A program made the position numbers and the translations under genes. DNA of 24,408 nt, taken from the NCBI GenBank assembly GCA_002375765.1, contig DFMV01000033.1, positions 1 through 24,408 of the forward strand, in the 5' to 3' direction. Of the stretch, positions 7,766-15,025 are shown piece by piece (positions within the stretch are counted from its first letter, which is position 1; every line of letters starts with the position of its first letter). This DNA comes from Rhizobiales bacterium UBA3584. Lineage in GTDB: Bacteria; Pseudomonadota; Alphaproteobacteria; Rhizobiales; Devosiaceae. The notes under the pieces are model-generated. The model was not told where the DNA came from. It searched no databases and was given only the letters and a program-made list of their open reading frames with translations.

Positions 7766-8827
7766 TCAACCGAACTGGGCGACGTCTTGCGAGGCTGTAT
7801 CAGTCGATTCACGCGCGATTAATTCGCACGTGATTTTGGTGCGCGTCGGGGAAAGTTCCAGCCCCCCGACAGTATCGAGCAAAATTTCGGCGGCCGAGCG
7901 GCCCATTTCGTAAAGCGGCAGCACGAGCGTTGACAGCGGCGGGTGCAGGTACTGGGCAATTTCACGATCATCAAACCCGATTACCGCGACATCGTCGGGC
8001 ACGACCAACCCCAATTCCTTGAGCGCATCAAAACATCCCAAGGCCGTCAGATCATTCGCGCAAAAAATTGCGTCTGGCCGATTATCTAGCTTCATGAGCT
8101 CATGCGTCATCTCGTACCCGGCTGAGGGCTCCCAGTTGCCCGGCCGCACCAGCGCGGGGTCGAATGGGATGTCATTGCTGGCCAGCGCTTGCTTGTATCC
8201 TTTTAGCCGATCACGCGCCGCATCCACTCCGTCTTGTCCATTGATGAACCCGATCCGCCTCCTGCCCATCGCCAACAAGTGCTCGGTGGCTGTCCTTCCT
8301 CCGATCAAGTCTCCTGGCAGAACGGAATGGAACTTGCGCTCGTCGTCATAACAATTGACCAAAACAAGACGCCGGCTGGCAAGCAATGGCGGCACCTGAA
8401 CCCGCCGCGTGAGGATTGTCCCATACAGTACGCCGAGAATGGGAAGGCTGCCCAGTCCCGAAAGGATATTGGTCACGGCGTCGGCATCGCCGTGACTGAC
8501 CGCTAGCAATACGCTGATGCCATATTCCAGTGCTTTGTCTCTGGCACCCTCGAACGCCAGCGACATCCACGGATCGGTGGATGTCTCGTCAGCGATGAAA
8601 ACGATCGTTGACTTTCCATCCGGAGCCGCACGAGAACCTCGGCGGACAAATTTATAGTCCAGCTCCCGGGCGGCGTCGAGAACCTTTCGACGGGTATGAT
8701 CAGCGAGTCTCGCACCCTTGCTGCCGCTTAGGACGAGTGAAACTGTGGCTTGGGAGACACCCGCTGCGGCCGCAACGTCCATCATAGTGGCTCGCGCCCC
8801 CCCCGGTTTCTTATTGGATTTCGACAT
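7766..8827 (-). CDS. LacI-family transcriptional regulator
   Basis: Cytoplasmic DNA-binding repressor, about 353 residues from the ATG at 8827 (370 if the GTG at 8878 is used). The helix-turn-helix MMDVAAAAGVSQATVSLVLSG is at the N-terminus, followed by the hinge and a periplasmic-binding-like sensor domain with DAIFCANDLTALGCFDALKELG and VIGFDDREIAQYLHPPLSTL, hallmarks of the LacI/GalR family. The 8827 start has GGAG close upstream; the upstream starts have no ribosome site. It converges with the locus B permease and diverges from an MFS gene. By position it most likely senses the sugar moved by locus B and represses from the divergent AT-rich region, possibly also controlling itself. Confidence 0.9.
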   Translation of the reverse strand: MSKSNKKPGGARATMMDVAAAAGVSQATVSLVLSGSKGARLADHTRRKVLDAARELDYKFVRRGSRAAPDGKSTIVFIADETSTDPWMSLAFEGARDKALEYGISVLLAVSHGDADAVTNILSGLGSLPILGVLYGTILTRRVQVPPLLASRRLVLVNCYDDERKFHSVLPGDLIGGRTATEHLLAMGRRRIGFINGQDGVDAARDRLKGYKQALASNDIPFDPALVRPGNWEPSAGYEMTHELMKLDNRPDAIFCANDLTALGCFDALKELGLVVPDDVAVIGFDDREIAQYLHPPLSTLVLPLYEMGRSAAEILLDTVGGLELSPTRTKITCELIARESTDTASQDVAQFG

Positions 8828-8962
8828 CAACTCCGTCGCGCTGCTAGAATTGGGATCAATTTGGTCTGGCTCCATCACGTTCGTATAGCACTATTTCGAG
8901 CGTACCCGGCAATTGCGCGGTCGCCAGTGAGCAAAGCAGAAACAAAGCCTCGCTCCCGACTC

Positions 8963-8978
8963 GATCAGTGGTCTGATC
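8963..8978. promoter_or_regulatory. 16-base dyad between the lacI-type and MFS genes
   Basis: GATCAG-TGGT-CTGATC is a perfect 6-bp inverted repeat with a 4-base centre in the divergent intergenic region. It could be a protein operator for either gene or a small hairpin in the MFS leader. No factor can be named. Confidence 0.35.
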
Positions 8979-9029
8979 TCTGGATCGGCCATACCGGAAG
9001 CTGGTAAGCGAAAAGGCAGGTAAACCATC

Positions 9030-9060
9030 GGGGGCAGAGGAAACGCTGCCCCCATTTCTT
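9030..9060 (+). terminator. Terminator-like hairpin in the leader of the MFS gene
   Basis: GGGGGCAG and CTGCCCCC form a perfect 8-bp stem with an 8-base loop, followed by ATTTCTTCGTCCTT. It ends only 17 bases before the MFS start codon and is on the same strand. It has the shape of an intrinsic terminator, although the T tract is broken, and may act as an attenuator. The dyad at 8963-8978 lies in the same leader. Confidence 0.5.
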
Positions 9061-9069
9061 CGTCCTTCA

Positions 9070-10362
9070 ATGAGTAACAGTATGCTGTCTCGCCGCCCGT
9101 TGCCTACTTCGGCCAACACCCACGCTTTATATGGCTCGGTCTGGCAGGCTGCCTTACCTTTGATGGTCTTGGCGCTAGGCCACACAATCTCCAACCTCGT
9201 GCGAACGCTTCCGGCGGTCTCTGCTGATCTGGTCGCTCAGGACCTGATGGTATCCGCGGGCGATATCGCAGCAATGACCGGATTTTATCATTTGGCGTTC
9301 GCTGCCGGACAGATTCCGGTAGGGGTTGCCCTTGATCGCTACAGCGTCAAAGCGGTCGTCAGCACCCTCCTGGGCATCGTTGTCGTAGGGTCGGTTTTTG
9401 CTGCGCTCGTGCAAGGGCCGGCAGGCTTTGTCACAACGCAGATTGTTCTGGGCATCGGATGTTGTGGCATGCTCCTGTGTCCCCTCACTTATGCCGCACG
9501 AACGACCGACCCGAGCCGGTTTGCCCTCTGGTCAGCCGTGATTTTGGCGATCGGCAACACCGGCATGGTGATTTCGGCAAGCCCGATGGCATGGCTCATC
9601 GAGCAGTACGGCTGGCGACTAGCCTATGGTTTGCCCGCACTGTTTGCGCTGATCGTGCTCGTCACTGTGCAGCTGACCATTCGGCCGGTGCGCGCATCGC
9701 ACGAACTGCCCGCCAGCGTGGGTTCGGAAATTAGAGAAGTGCTAAAAATTGGCATTTCGCCAGTACTTCGCGGTGTTATCGTCCTCGCCTTTGTATCTTT
9801 TGCGGTCATGATCGGCGTCCGCGGCATGTGGGGCGGACCCTGGCTGATGGGGGCCAAGGATATGGCTAGGGTCTCGGCAGGCAATGTATTGCTTGTCTTG
9901 ACGCTCATGCTGATTGCCATGCCGATGATCGTTGGACTCATCGAAAGACGTTTTGGCCGCAGTTACATGTTGTTGGCGGTTGGCCATGTGCTGGCCGGTG
10001 TGGCCCTTGTTCTGCTTCCGGCCGGGGCAGAAAACGGCTTGCTTGCGCGCGTGATGGGCGTTGACGTTCTCTCGGCAAGCTTTGATATCACTTTGATTAT
10101 TGCATTCGGTGTCGTGATTTCGGTTCAGCCACTCTTGTTCGCGCTCGGACGCGCCTCCGTCGAACCCCGGCATGCCGGCAAGGCGCTTTCCGCGGTCAAC
10201 CTGTCATTCTTTGTCGGGGCGGCCATTGTTCAGGCGGCATCAGCTCCAGTGAACGCCTCATTTGGTCTGGCGGGGGTCCTGGTGTTTTTAGGTGTACTCA
10301 GTATGCTGGGTGGATTGGCCTTCTGGTTCCTGCGAAAAATTGGGGCCGAAGATGTCCGATGA
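9070..10362 (+). CDS. MFS transporter, 12 membrane segments
   Basis: Inner-membrane major facilitator superfamily protein of 430 residues. Hydrophobic segments are spaced as for 12 helices, with the loop motif VALDRYSVKAVVSTLLG after helix 2 (a degenerate G-x-x-x-D-R) and a central loop near residues 215-230. Neither a specific transport family nor a substrate can be read. The ATG has no convincing ribosome site and sits 17 bases after a terminator-like hairpin. Its last bases overlap the ATG at 10352 of a decayed uroporphyrinogen-III synthase-like frame, showing that the two once formed a tight operon. Such pairing would fit siroheme-dependent nitrite or sulfite metabolism, but that is inference only. 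Confidence 0.85.
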   Translation: MSNSMLSRRPLPTSANTHALYGSVWQAALPLMVLALGHTISNLVRTLPAVSADLVAQDLMVSAGDIAAMTGFYHLAFAAGQIPVGVALDRYSVKAVVSTLLGIVVVGSVFAALVQGPAGFVTTQIVLGIGCCGMLLCPLTYAARTTDPSRFALWSAVILAIGNTGMVISASPMAWLIEQYGWRLAYGLPALFALIVLVTVQLTIRPVRASHELPASVGSEIREVLKIGISPVLRGVIVLAFVSFAVMIGVRGMWGGPWLMGAKDMARVSAGNVLLVLTLMLIAMPMIVGLIERRFGRSYMLLAVGHVLAGVALVLLPAGAENGLLARVMGVDVLSASFDITLIIAFGVVISVQPLLFALGRASVEPRHAGKALSAVNLSFFVGAAIVQAASAPVNASFGLAGVLVFLGVLSMLGGLAFWFLRKIGAEDVR

Positions 10363-10560
10363 CTTGGGCAGAGGAAAAATCGTCTTGCTCACGAGACCGC
10401 ACGGCCAAGCATACGGCATGATGAATCGGTCCGGAAGCTCGGATTGGCTGCCTATAACGAGCCGATAGTGGAAATCGAACCAATTTCCGGACCGATGGGA
10501 TGGTCATCCAACCTTGCAGCGGTTGTGGTTACCTCGCCAAATGGGGCACGATGTTTGGAA
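10352..10560 (+). pseudogene. Uroporphyrinogen-III synthase-like N-terminal remnant, frameshifted and truncated
   Basis: The frame starting at 10352 overlaps the end of the MFS gene by 11 bases and reads MSDDLGRGKIVLLTRPHGQA, the typical N-terminal strand and TRP motif of HemD. Near 10420 the match moves to another frame, which continues ESVRKLGLAAYNEPIVEIEP and AAVVVTSPNGARCLE, matching the HemD pattern of a distance-variable xxxVxxPxxxIEP followed by VxTSxNGxRxL. The match stops around 10560, where IS630-type sequence begins. So one frameshift (one base lost or two gained) and loss of the C-terminal three quarters are inferred. The assignment is from motif reading only. Confidence 0.55.
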
Positions 10561-10573
10561 GGCGTCGCCGGTC

Positions 10574-10702
10574 TTGGCGAAACCCTTATCCCAGGATTTG
10601 CGCAAGCGGCTTGTCGAGGCCGTTGAAGAGGGCAGTTCGGCGCGGGCGGCGGCTGCGCGCTTTCAGGTGAGCCCTGCGGCGGCGGTCAACATCGTCCGGC
10701 GC
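10574..10702 (+). pseudogene. IS630-family transposase N-terminal fragment
   Basis: The translated segment LAKPLSQDLRKRLVEAVEEG followed by SSARAAAARFQVSPAAAVNI matches the N-terminal helix-turn-helix of IS630-type transposases (usual pattern AKPLSxDLRxRVVxAVExGxSxRxAAxRFxVS). It stops abruptly after IVRR at about 10702, so the rest of the helix-turn-helix region and the whole DDE catalytic domain are missing. It abuts a recombinase fragment on the opposite strand. The likely original start is the TTG at about 10574. This is a non-functional scar. Confidence 0.7.
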
Positions 10703-10704
10703 GC

Positions 10705-10776
10705 CCGCACCTGGATGACCCGGACATCCACGCCGTCTTCCAGTAGATGGGTGGCAAAGCTGTGCGTTACGCAATC
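10705..10776 (-). pseudogene. Tyrosine recombinase C-terminal fragment
   Basis: On the minus strand the segment VTHSFATHLLEDGVDVRVIQ matches the conserved HSFATHLLExGxDxRxIQ region of tyrosine recombinases, just after the H-x-x-R box. Only about 22 residues remain. The arginine expected before HSF is replaced (THSF), and the downstream GH and catalytic tyrosine are lost at the junction with the IS630 fragment. It resembles the recombinase that accompanies some IS91-type elements, though a phage integrase origin is possible. Confidence 0.6.
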
Positions 10777-10912
10777 TGCTAAACGAGGCAGTTGCTTCCC
10801 GCTGCGCGGAATGATCTCAGCCACGTCCCGGCAGGGACGGCTCGGTGCGTTCGGTAAGGAACGCTGTCGGGTGAATGTCGGCAAATTCATCGGAGGCAGC
10901 GCAACTGTAAAA

Positions 10913-11943
10913 TCAGGCAGGGGCAGGCGTTCCTTCGTGCCGATTGAACATCTCGCCTGTTTGAAGCATGGTATGCATGATCACTGCCAACTTGCGCGCC
11001 AGGGCGACGGCCGCTCGCTTGAAGCCAAGCCGTTCTTTCAGGCGCAAAGCCGAGACTCGCAAGGTGCTGTTATCCCTCGACCGGTTCAGAAGGACGGCGG
11101 CCGCCTCGTATAACAGACCGCGTAGATGACTGTCGCCACGACGAGAGATATGGCCGTCATGATCAATCTCGCCTGACTGGTAGCGCCTCGGGGTCAATCC
11201 CACCCATGCGCCCACGGCGCGAGAATTTCTGAAGTTCGCCGGGTCCTCCACGGCGGCAACGTAGGCGGAAGCTGTGACGGTGCCTACACCGGGCACTGAC
11301 ATCAGCAGGCGACAACGTTGGTCTTCACGTGCCATCGCGACGAGCTGTTTGCTCAACTCAGCTGCCCGGTATCGAATATCACTCCAGGCCTGAAGCATTG
11401 GCACAACGATGCGCGCCAGCGCTTTTTCACCTTGCAGAAGGTCGCGAACATTGCGCTCGAATACGCTACCCGCGCCTTTAGGCACAACGAGGCCAAAGGT
11501 CTTCATCAACCCATGAATTTGGTTGGACATCTGCAGACGCATCTTGAGAAGATGGTACGTGCGGTAATCAACGTGCGGATCAACATGCTGTCGAACCCTT
11601 TGACCCGAACCTCTCGATAGAACCCCACCTCGGCAAGATGTGCCAGGCCATCGGCATCGTTCGCATCGGTCTTGTTTACCGCCATGTCGAGCGCGGCCTT
11701 GGCATGCCGCGCATCGATACAGATCGCCGGCAGGCCCTCTGCCGTCAGCGCATGGTAGAACCATACCGACAATGGTCCCGTCTCGAACACGACCCGCCGG
11801 GCATACGGCGCGCGCTTGCGGATCACTGCGGCAATCAGTTGCGGATCGGACGCGCACTTGCCCCGCCAAATCCTATTGCCGTCCTTCCGGATCGATACTG
11901 CCGTCTCTTTCATGGATACGTCGAGACCGATATAGTGCTGCAT
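10913..11943 (-). pseudogene. IS110-family transposase with one-base frameshift
   Basis: DEDD transposase/recombinase that would be about 343 residues if the frame were intact. The 5' part (11943 down to about 11553) begins MQHYIGLDVSMKETAVSIRK and contains FETGPLS and KTDANDADGLA, giving the conserved acidic residues. The 3' part continues HLLKMRLQMSNQIHGLMKTF and the Transposase_20 domain LMSVPGVGTVTASAYVAAV with SRAVGAWVGLTPRRYQSGE. The expected ARTHLLKMRL reads ARTIFSR in frame one and switches frame at about 11553-11555, consistent with loss of one C in the coding strand. The ATG has a strong GGAGG site. Both halves are otherwise well preserved, so inactivation is recent, or a sequencing error is possible. 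Confidence 0.88.
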
Positions 11944-12125
11944 GGCTGTCCTCCGTTCGATGCCTGGGCCCGGTTCTCATCGTGAGCCCGTACTTCATCC
12001 TACCGGGGGACAGCCAGCTGGCCAGACATTCCAACATCGCCGCCATATCAAACGGTGGCCGCCGCTCCCCGCGATTACATCATGTTCGTTCACCCCACCC
12101 CATAGCGTTCGTTGCAGTCCACTAG
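11944..12125 (-). ncRNA. Candidate bridge RNA region of the IS110 element
   Basis: IS110-type elements encode a structured guide (bridge) RNA in the non-coding end upstream of the transposase. Here that end contains CCCGGT / ACCGGG arms (11969-11974 and 12002-12007) enclosing 27 bases, the 10-bp palindrome GCCAGCTGGC (about 12012-12021), and GGC-rich arms around 12040-12064. The position and strand fit; no covariance or expression evidence is available, so it is a prediction from family knowledge. Confidence 0.4.
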
Positions 12126-12185
12126 CCCATCCCGAATCTGCTATCGGTTGCCTCAAAACGGATTGGCGACGGAAAGAGACCGACC

Positions 12186-12404
12186 ATGAGACCGAACCTA
12201 AGGGCAAAAGCTATCTCCGTCTGCGACGATAAGATCGTGAAGAAGGGTGAAGGCGTCGGATTGTCATTCTACGCGTTCTTTGCGAACAAGAATGATAACC
12301 CTGATCTTCTTATGGAAGCTGCTGAATGGTGGATAAAAACCCATGGCCTGGATCACTTCGAAAAAGCGATCAAAATCCGTGAGATGATCAACGCCGGGCG
12401 ATAA
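12186..12404 (+). CDS. Small conserved-looking protein, 72 aa (possibly DUF6500)
   Basis: Soluble protein of 72 residues without signal peptide or membrane segment. It reads as a genuine gene: a GGAAAGAG ribosome site precedes the ATG, composition is balanced, and it has a distinctive core GVGLSFYAFFANKNDNP followed by an amphipathic C-terminal half with LMEAAEWWIKTHGLDHFEKA. I recall a similar small domain of unknown function (DUF6500) in proteobacteria, but cannot verify it. No function can be given. It lies just outside the IS110 element, 3 bases before the histidine phosphatase gene, so the two are probably co-transcribed. Confidence 0.75.
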   Translation: MRPNLRAKAISVCDDKIVKKGEGVGLSFYAFFANKNDNPDLLMEAAEWWIKTHGLDHFEKAIKIREMINAGR

Positions 12405-12407
12405 GAA

Positions 12408-13007
12408 ATGGCTCACCAGGATAGGTCACCGAGCATGAGAATCCATCTGATTCGTCACGGTGCACCCGATTGCCCGCCACAGCCATCGCTATCAAGCAAG
12501 GAGTATCGCGGTTGGATGGACGCCTACCGCGCTGCGGGCATCATCGACAATCCTCCCGACTCTCTCAGAACGTGGTTGAAGGCAACTGGGGTGCAAAGCG
12601 TGTTTTCCAGTGTTCTGCCGAGATCCGTCCAGTCGGCGAGGGCCCTGGTAGGGTCGGAATATGTGCGAAGCTCAGCCTTGTTCAACGAAGCCGCTATCAC
12701 AATCCCCCCGCTCTCGTTCCGCATGAAATCTTCTTTTTGGACCACTCTGGGCCGGATTATTTGGTTATGCGGCGGGGCTGCCGAGGAGCATGTTGCGGAA
12801 TGCCAAGTGCGCGCACGTGCAATCGCAGACGTGTTGATGGAAGCCGCATCCGAATCTGAAACGGTCCTGATGGGTCACGGCTGGATGAACCGGATGACCG
12901 GGAAAGAACTGCGCAAAAGGGGATTTGAACGACTTACAGTCACGGGAAACGGCTTTTGGTCTCGCGCCAGTTTTCACAAACCCTCCCAAGCGTTTGGAAA
13001 CGCATAG
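12408..13007 (+). CDS. Histidine phosphatase family protein
   Basis: Protein of 199 residues (190 if the ATG at 12435 is used) with the branch-defining RHG motif in IHLIRHGAPDC near the N-terminus, the SSVLPRSVQSA segment carrying the second conserved arginine, and a second catalytic histidine in VLMGHGWMN. These are the features of the phosphoglycerate mutase/SixA-like phosphatase superfamily. The segment around ITIPPLSFRMKSSFWTTLGR is longer than in SixA. The substrate is unknown. It follows the 72-aa gene by 3 bases. Neither possible start has a strong ribosome site; the second gives the usual spacing before RHG. Confidence 0.85.
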   Translation: MAHQDRSPSMRIHLIRHGAPDCPPQPSLSSKEYRGWMDAYRAAGIIDNPPDSLRTWLKATGVQSVFSSVLPRSVQSARALVGSEYVRSSALFNEAAITIPPLSFRMKSSFWTTLGRIIWLCGGAAEEHVAECQVRARAIADVLMEAASESETVLMGHGWMNRMTGKELRKRGFERLTVTGNGFWSRASFHKPSQAFGNA

Positions 13008-13071
13008 AGGGTGACAAGAGCTGCCAGACTGCAACGCACCGCAATCTGACCACGGGTCGCCGGCTGCCGCG

Positions 13072-13245
13072 ACCACCGGCCTGGTTCTGGTGCACGAGCG
13101 GCTCGAGGGCTGCAAGTTCGTCTGGCCTCAGGTTCGCAATGGCGTTTTGACGCTTTCTCCCTCCCAGTTTTCTGCTCTGTTCGAGGGCATTGACTGGCGC
13201 ATGGTGCGCCCGGAAGCCGAGCGTCGACCAACGGTGGCCGGATAG
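13072..13245 (+). pseudogene. IS66 Orf2 (tnpB) C-terminal remnant
   Basis: In the frame ending at TAG 13243-13245 the translation reads TTGLVLVHERLEGCKFVWPQ and ends LSPSQFSALFEGIDWRMVRP plus a short tail, the typical end of the IS66 TnpB accessory protein. The N-terminal half of tnpB, tnpA and the left terminal repeat are missing. It lies directly upstream of the intact tnpC, the normal gene order for this family. Confidence 0.85.
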
Positions 13246-13277
13246 CTGCGGCTCAATGACTCAGGACGCTTTCGGCG

Positions 13278-14879
13278 ATGGCGTCAGGGGCATTGTTGTG
13301 CATGATCAAGGTCATGACCGACGCCGCCCTTGCCCAAGAAAACGCCCGCCTCAAGGCGCGCCTCGCCGAGACCGAGGCTGCCCTGGCGGATGCCGTTGAG
13401 GCGCAGCGCCGGCTCGAGAGCATCATCAGCGAACTGCGCCGTGATCGGTTCGGGGCGCGCTCGGAAAAGCTCGATCCAGAGCAGTTCAATCTCCCTCTCG
13501 AAGACGTCGAGATGGCCCAGGGCATTCTCGATGCAGCTCAGGAGAAGGCCCAACGCGCCCTCAAGGGGGAGAAGGCCGCTCCCAAGCCTTCAGTCAAACG
13601 CGATCGCGGCCATCTCCCGGCACATCTGCCGCGGATCGAGAGGGTCATCGAGCCGACCAGCACGCTGTGTCCATGTGGCTGTGGTGAGATGGCACGGATC
13701 GGCGAGGACGTTTCGGAGCTGCTCGATATCGTGCCGGCCCAACTGCGTGTCCTGGTCACTCGGCGCCCGCGCTATGCCTGCCGTCGCTGCTCGGGTTCTG
13801 TTGTTCAGGCCCATGCACCCGAATACGTTGTTCCGGGTGGATTGCCGACCGAAGCTCTGATCGCCCAGGTCATCGTTTCCAAATTCGGCGATCATCTCCC
13901 CTTTTACCGACAGGCCGACATCTATACGCGTCAGGGGGTCGATCTCGACCGGGCAACGCTGGGCAATTGGGTGGGGCGAGCCAGCTTCCATCTCAAGCCG
14001 ATCGTCGAGCATATGCGCTCCCATCTCCGAGACGCCGATCGCCTGTTCATGGACGAGACCCGCGCGCCGACCCTTGATCCTGGACGAGGACGAACCCGAA
14101 CCAGCTATTTCTGGGCTGTCGTGCGCGATGATCGCAGTCACGGCGCCGCCGGGCCGCCCATTGTGATGTTCCACTACGCCCGAGGGCGCGGAGCCATCCA
14201 TGCAAAATCCATCCTCGAAGGCTATCGCGGGCGTTTCCTGCAGTGCGATGGCTATGAGGCCTATGACAAGCTCACCGCCATCGATCGTCCCGAGGGAGGG
14301 TGGCAGCTGGTGCGCTGCTGGACCCATGTCCGGCGCCGCTTCATCAAACGACTTCAAAACGATGGTTCGCCCATTGCCGAACAGGCGCTGCGCCATATCG
14401 GTGAGCTCTATGCCGTAGAACAATCGGTCCGGGGATTTGCGCCCGAGGTTCGCCTTGCTGCCCGCCGCGAACTCTCGGCTCCCATCACTGCCGCGTTCCG
14501 TCCATGGCTCGAGGCCCAGCTCTCGCGCATCCCCAGAACCTCGACGCTGGCCGAAGACATTCGCTACACCTTGAGCATATGGCCTGATCTCATCCGGTTC
14601 CTCGACGATGGCCGGCTCGAGCTGGACACCAACCCGGTCGAGAACCAAATTCGGCCCCTCGCATTGACCAGAAAAAATGCGTTATTCGCTGGAAACGACG
14701 TCGGCGCCGAGAACTGGGCGCTGCTCGCTTCGCTCGTGGCTACCTGCAAAATGAGCAACGTAAATCCCGTCGACTATATCGCCGACACCCTCCGAGCCTT
14801 GCTCGACGGCCATCCGAAAAGCCGTATCGAAGAGCTCATGCCATGGGCCTTCAGAAAAGCGTCAAGCCTCGCCGCATAG
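13278..14879 (+). CDS. tnpC: IS66 family transposase TnpC
   Basis: Full-length transposase of about 521-533 residues; ATG at 13314 is the likeliest start, since the coiled-coil N-terminus (ALAQENARLKARLAETEAAL) follows at once. A zinc-binding CPCGCG...CRRC region lies near residues 132-170. The DDE catalytic residues are visible as FMDETRAP (D259 in the long form), QCDGYEAY (D324) and DTNPVENQIRPLAL (E455). The frame is open throughout with no lesion. It would be catalytically competent, but the element around it lacks the left end and a complete tnpB. Confidence 0.95.
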   Translation: MASGALLCMIKVMTDAALAQENARLKARLAETEAALADAVEAQRRLESIISELRRDRFGARSEKLDPEQFNLPLEDVEMAQGILDAAQEKAQRALKGEKAAPKPSVKRDRGHLPAHLPRIERVIEPTSTLCPCGCGEMARIGEDVSELLDIVPAQLRVLVTRRPRYACRRCSGSVVQAHAPEYVVPGGLPTEALIAQVIVSKFGDHLPFYRQADIYTRQGVDLDRATLGNWVGRASFHLKPIVEHMRSHLRDADRLFMDETRAPTLDPGRGRTRTSYFWAVVRDDRSHGAAGPPIVMFHYARGRGAIHAKSILEGYRGRFLQCDGYEAYDKLTAIDRPEGGWQLVRCWTHVRRRFIKRLQNDGSPIAEQALRHIGELYAVEQSVRGFAPEVRLAARRELSAPITAAFRPWLEAQLSRIPRTSTLAEDIRYTLSIWPDLIRFLDDGRLELDTNPVENQIRPLALTRKNALFAGNDVGAENWALLASLVATCKMSNVNPVDYIADTLRALLDGHPKSRIEELMPWAFRKASSLAA

Positions 14880-15025
14880 GGGAGCTAGAAAGCGCTTACA
14901 CATCATCTGAAAACGGCGTCATCGGGACGTGCGCAGCGAGAATTAAGTGTCCGTCAAACCTATCCAAGTGCGGCTCCCCCGGATGAACGCGGCGTCCCAA
15001 TGTTCCGATTGCCAGTTTAGTCGCT

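Larger units (their letters stand above)
10900..12130 (-). mobile_element. IS110-family insertion sequence (ends approximate)
   Basis: Element containing the frameshifted DEDD transposase. IS110 elements lack clear terminal inverted repeats and make no regular target duplication, so the ends cannot be set from this sequence alone; the right boundary is placed on the basis that these elements carry a long non-coding stretch upstream of the transposase. That stretch here is about 180 bases and is rich in inverted repeats. Confidence is for the element, not the coordinates. Confidence 0.75.
13072..14899 (+). mobile_element. IS66-family element, left end lost
   Basis: Consists of the tnpB tail, a complete tnpC and a right end AAGCGCTTAC at 14890-14899, which is the inverted form of the GTAAGCGC-type terminus of IS66 elements. 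No matching GTAAGCGC left end is visible upstream in the window, so the element is truncated and cannot move by itself. Because the left end is missing, no target duplication can be confirmed. Confidence 0.8.

Noticed and set aside
10425..10496. 12-bp inverted repeat ATCGGTCCGGAA / TTCCGGACCGAT
   Set aside because: It falls inside the decayed HemD-like frame, has a 48-base spacer and no T-run, so I treat it as chance similarity in coding sequence and not as a terminator or element end.
13590..14648. 352-codon minus-strand open frame
   Set aside because: It is the antisense shadow of the IS66 transposase gene, whose DDE motifs and terminal context are clear on the plus strand.
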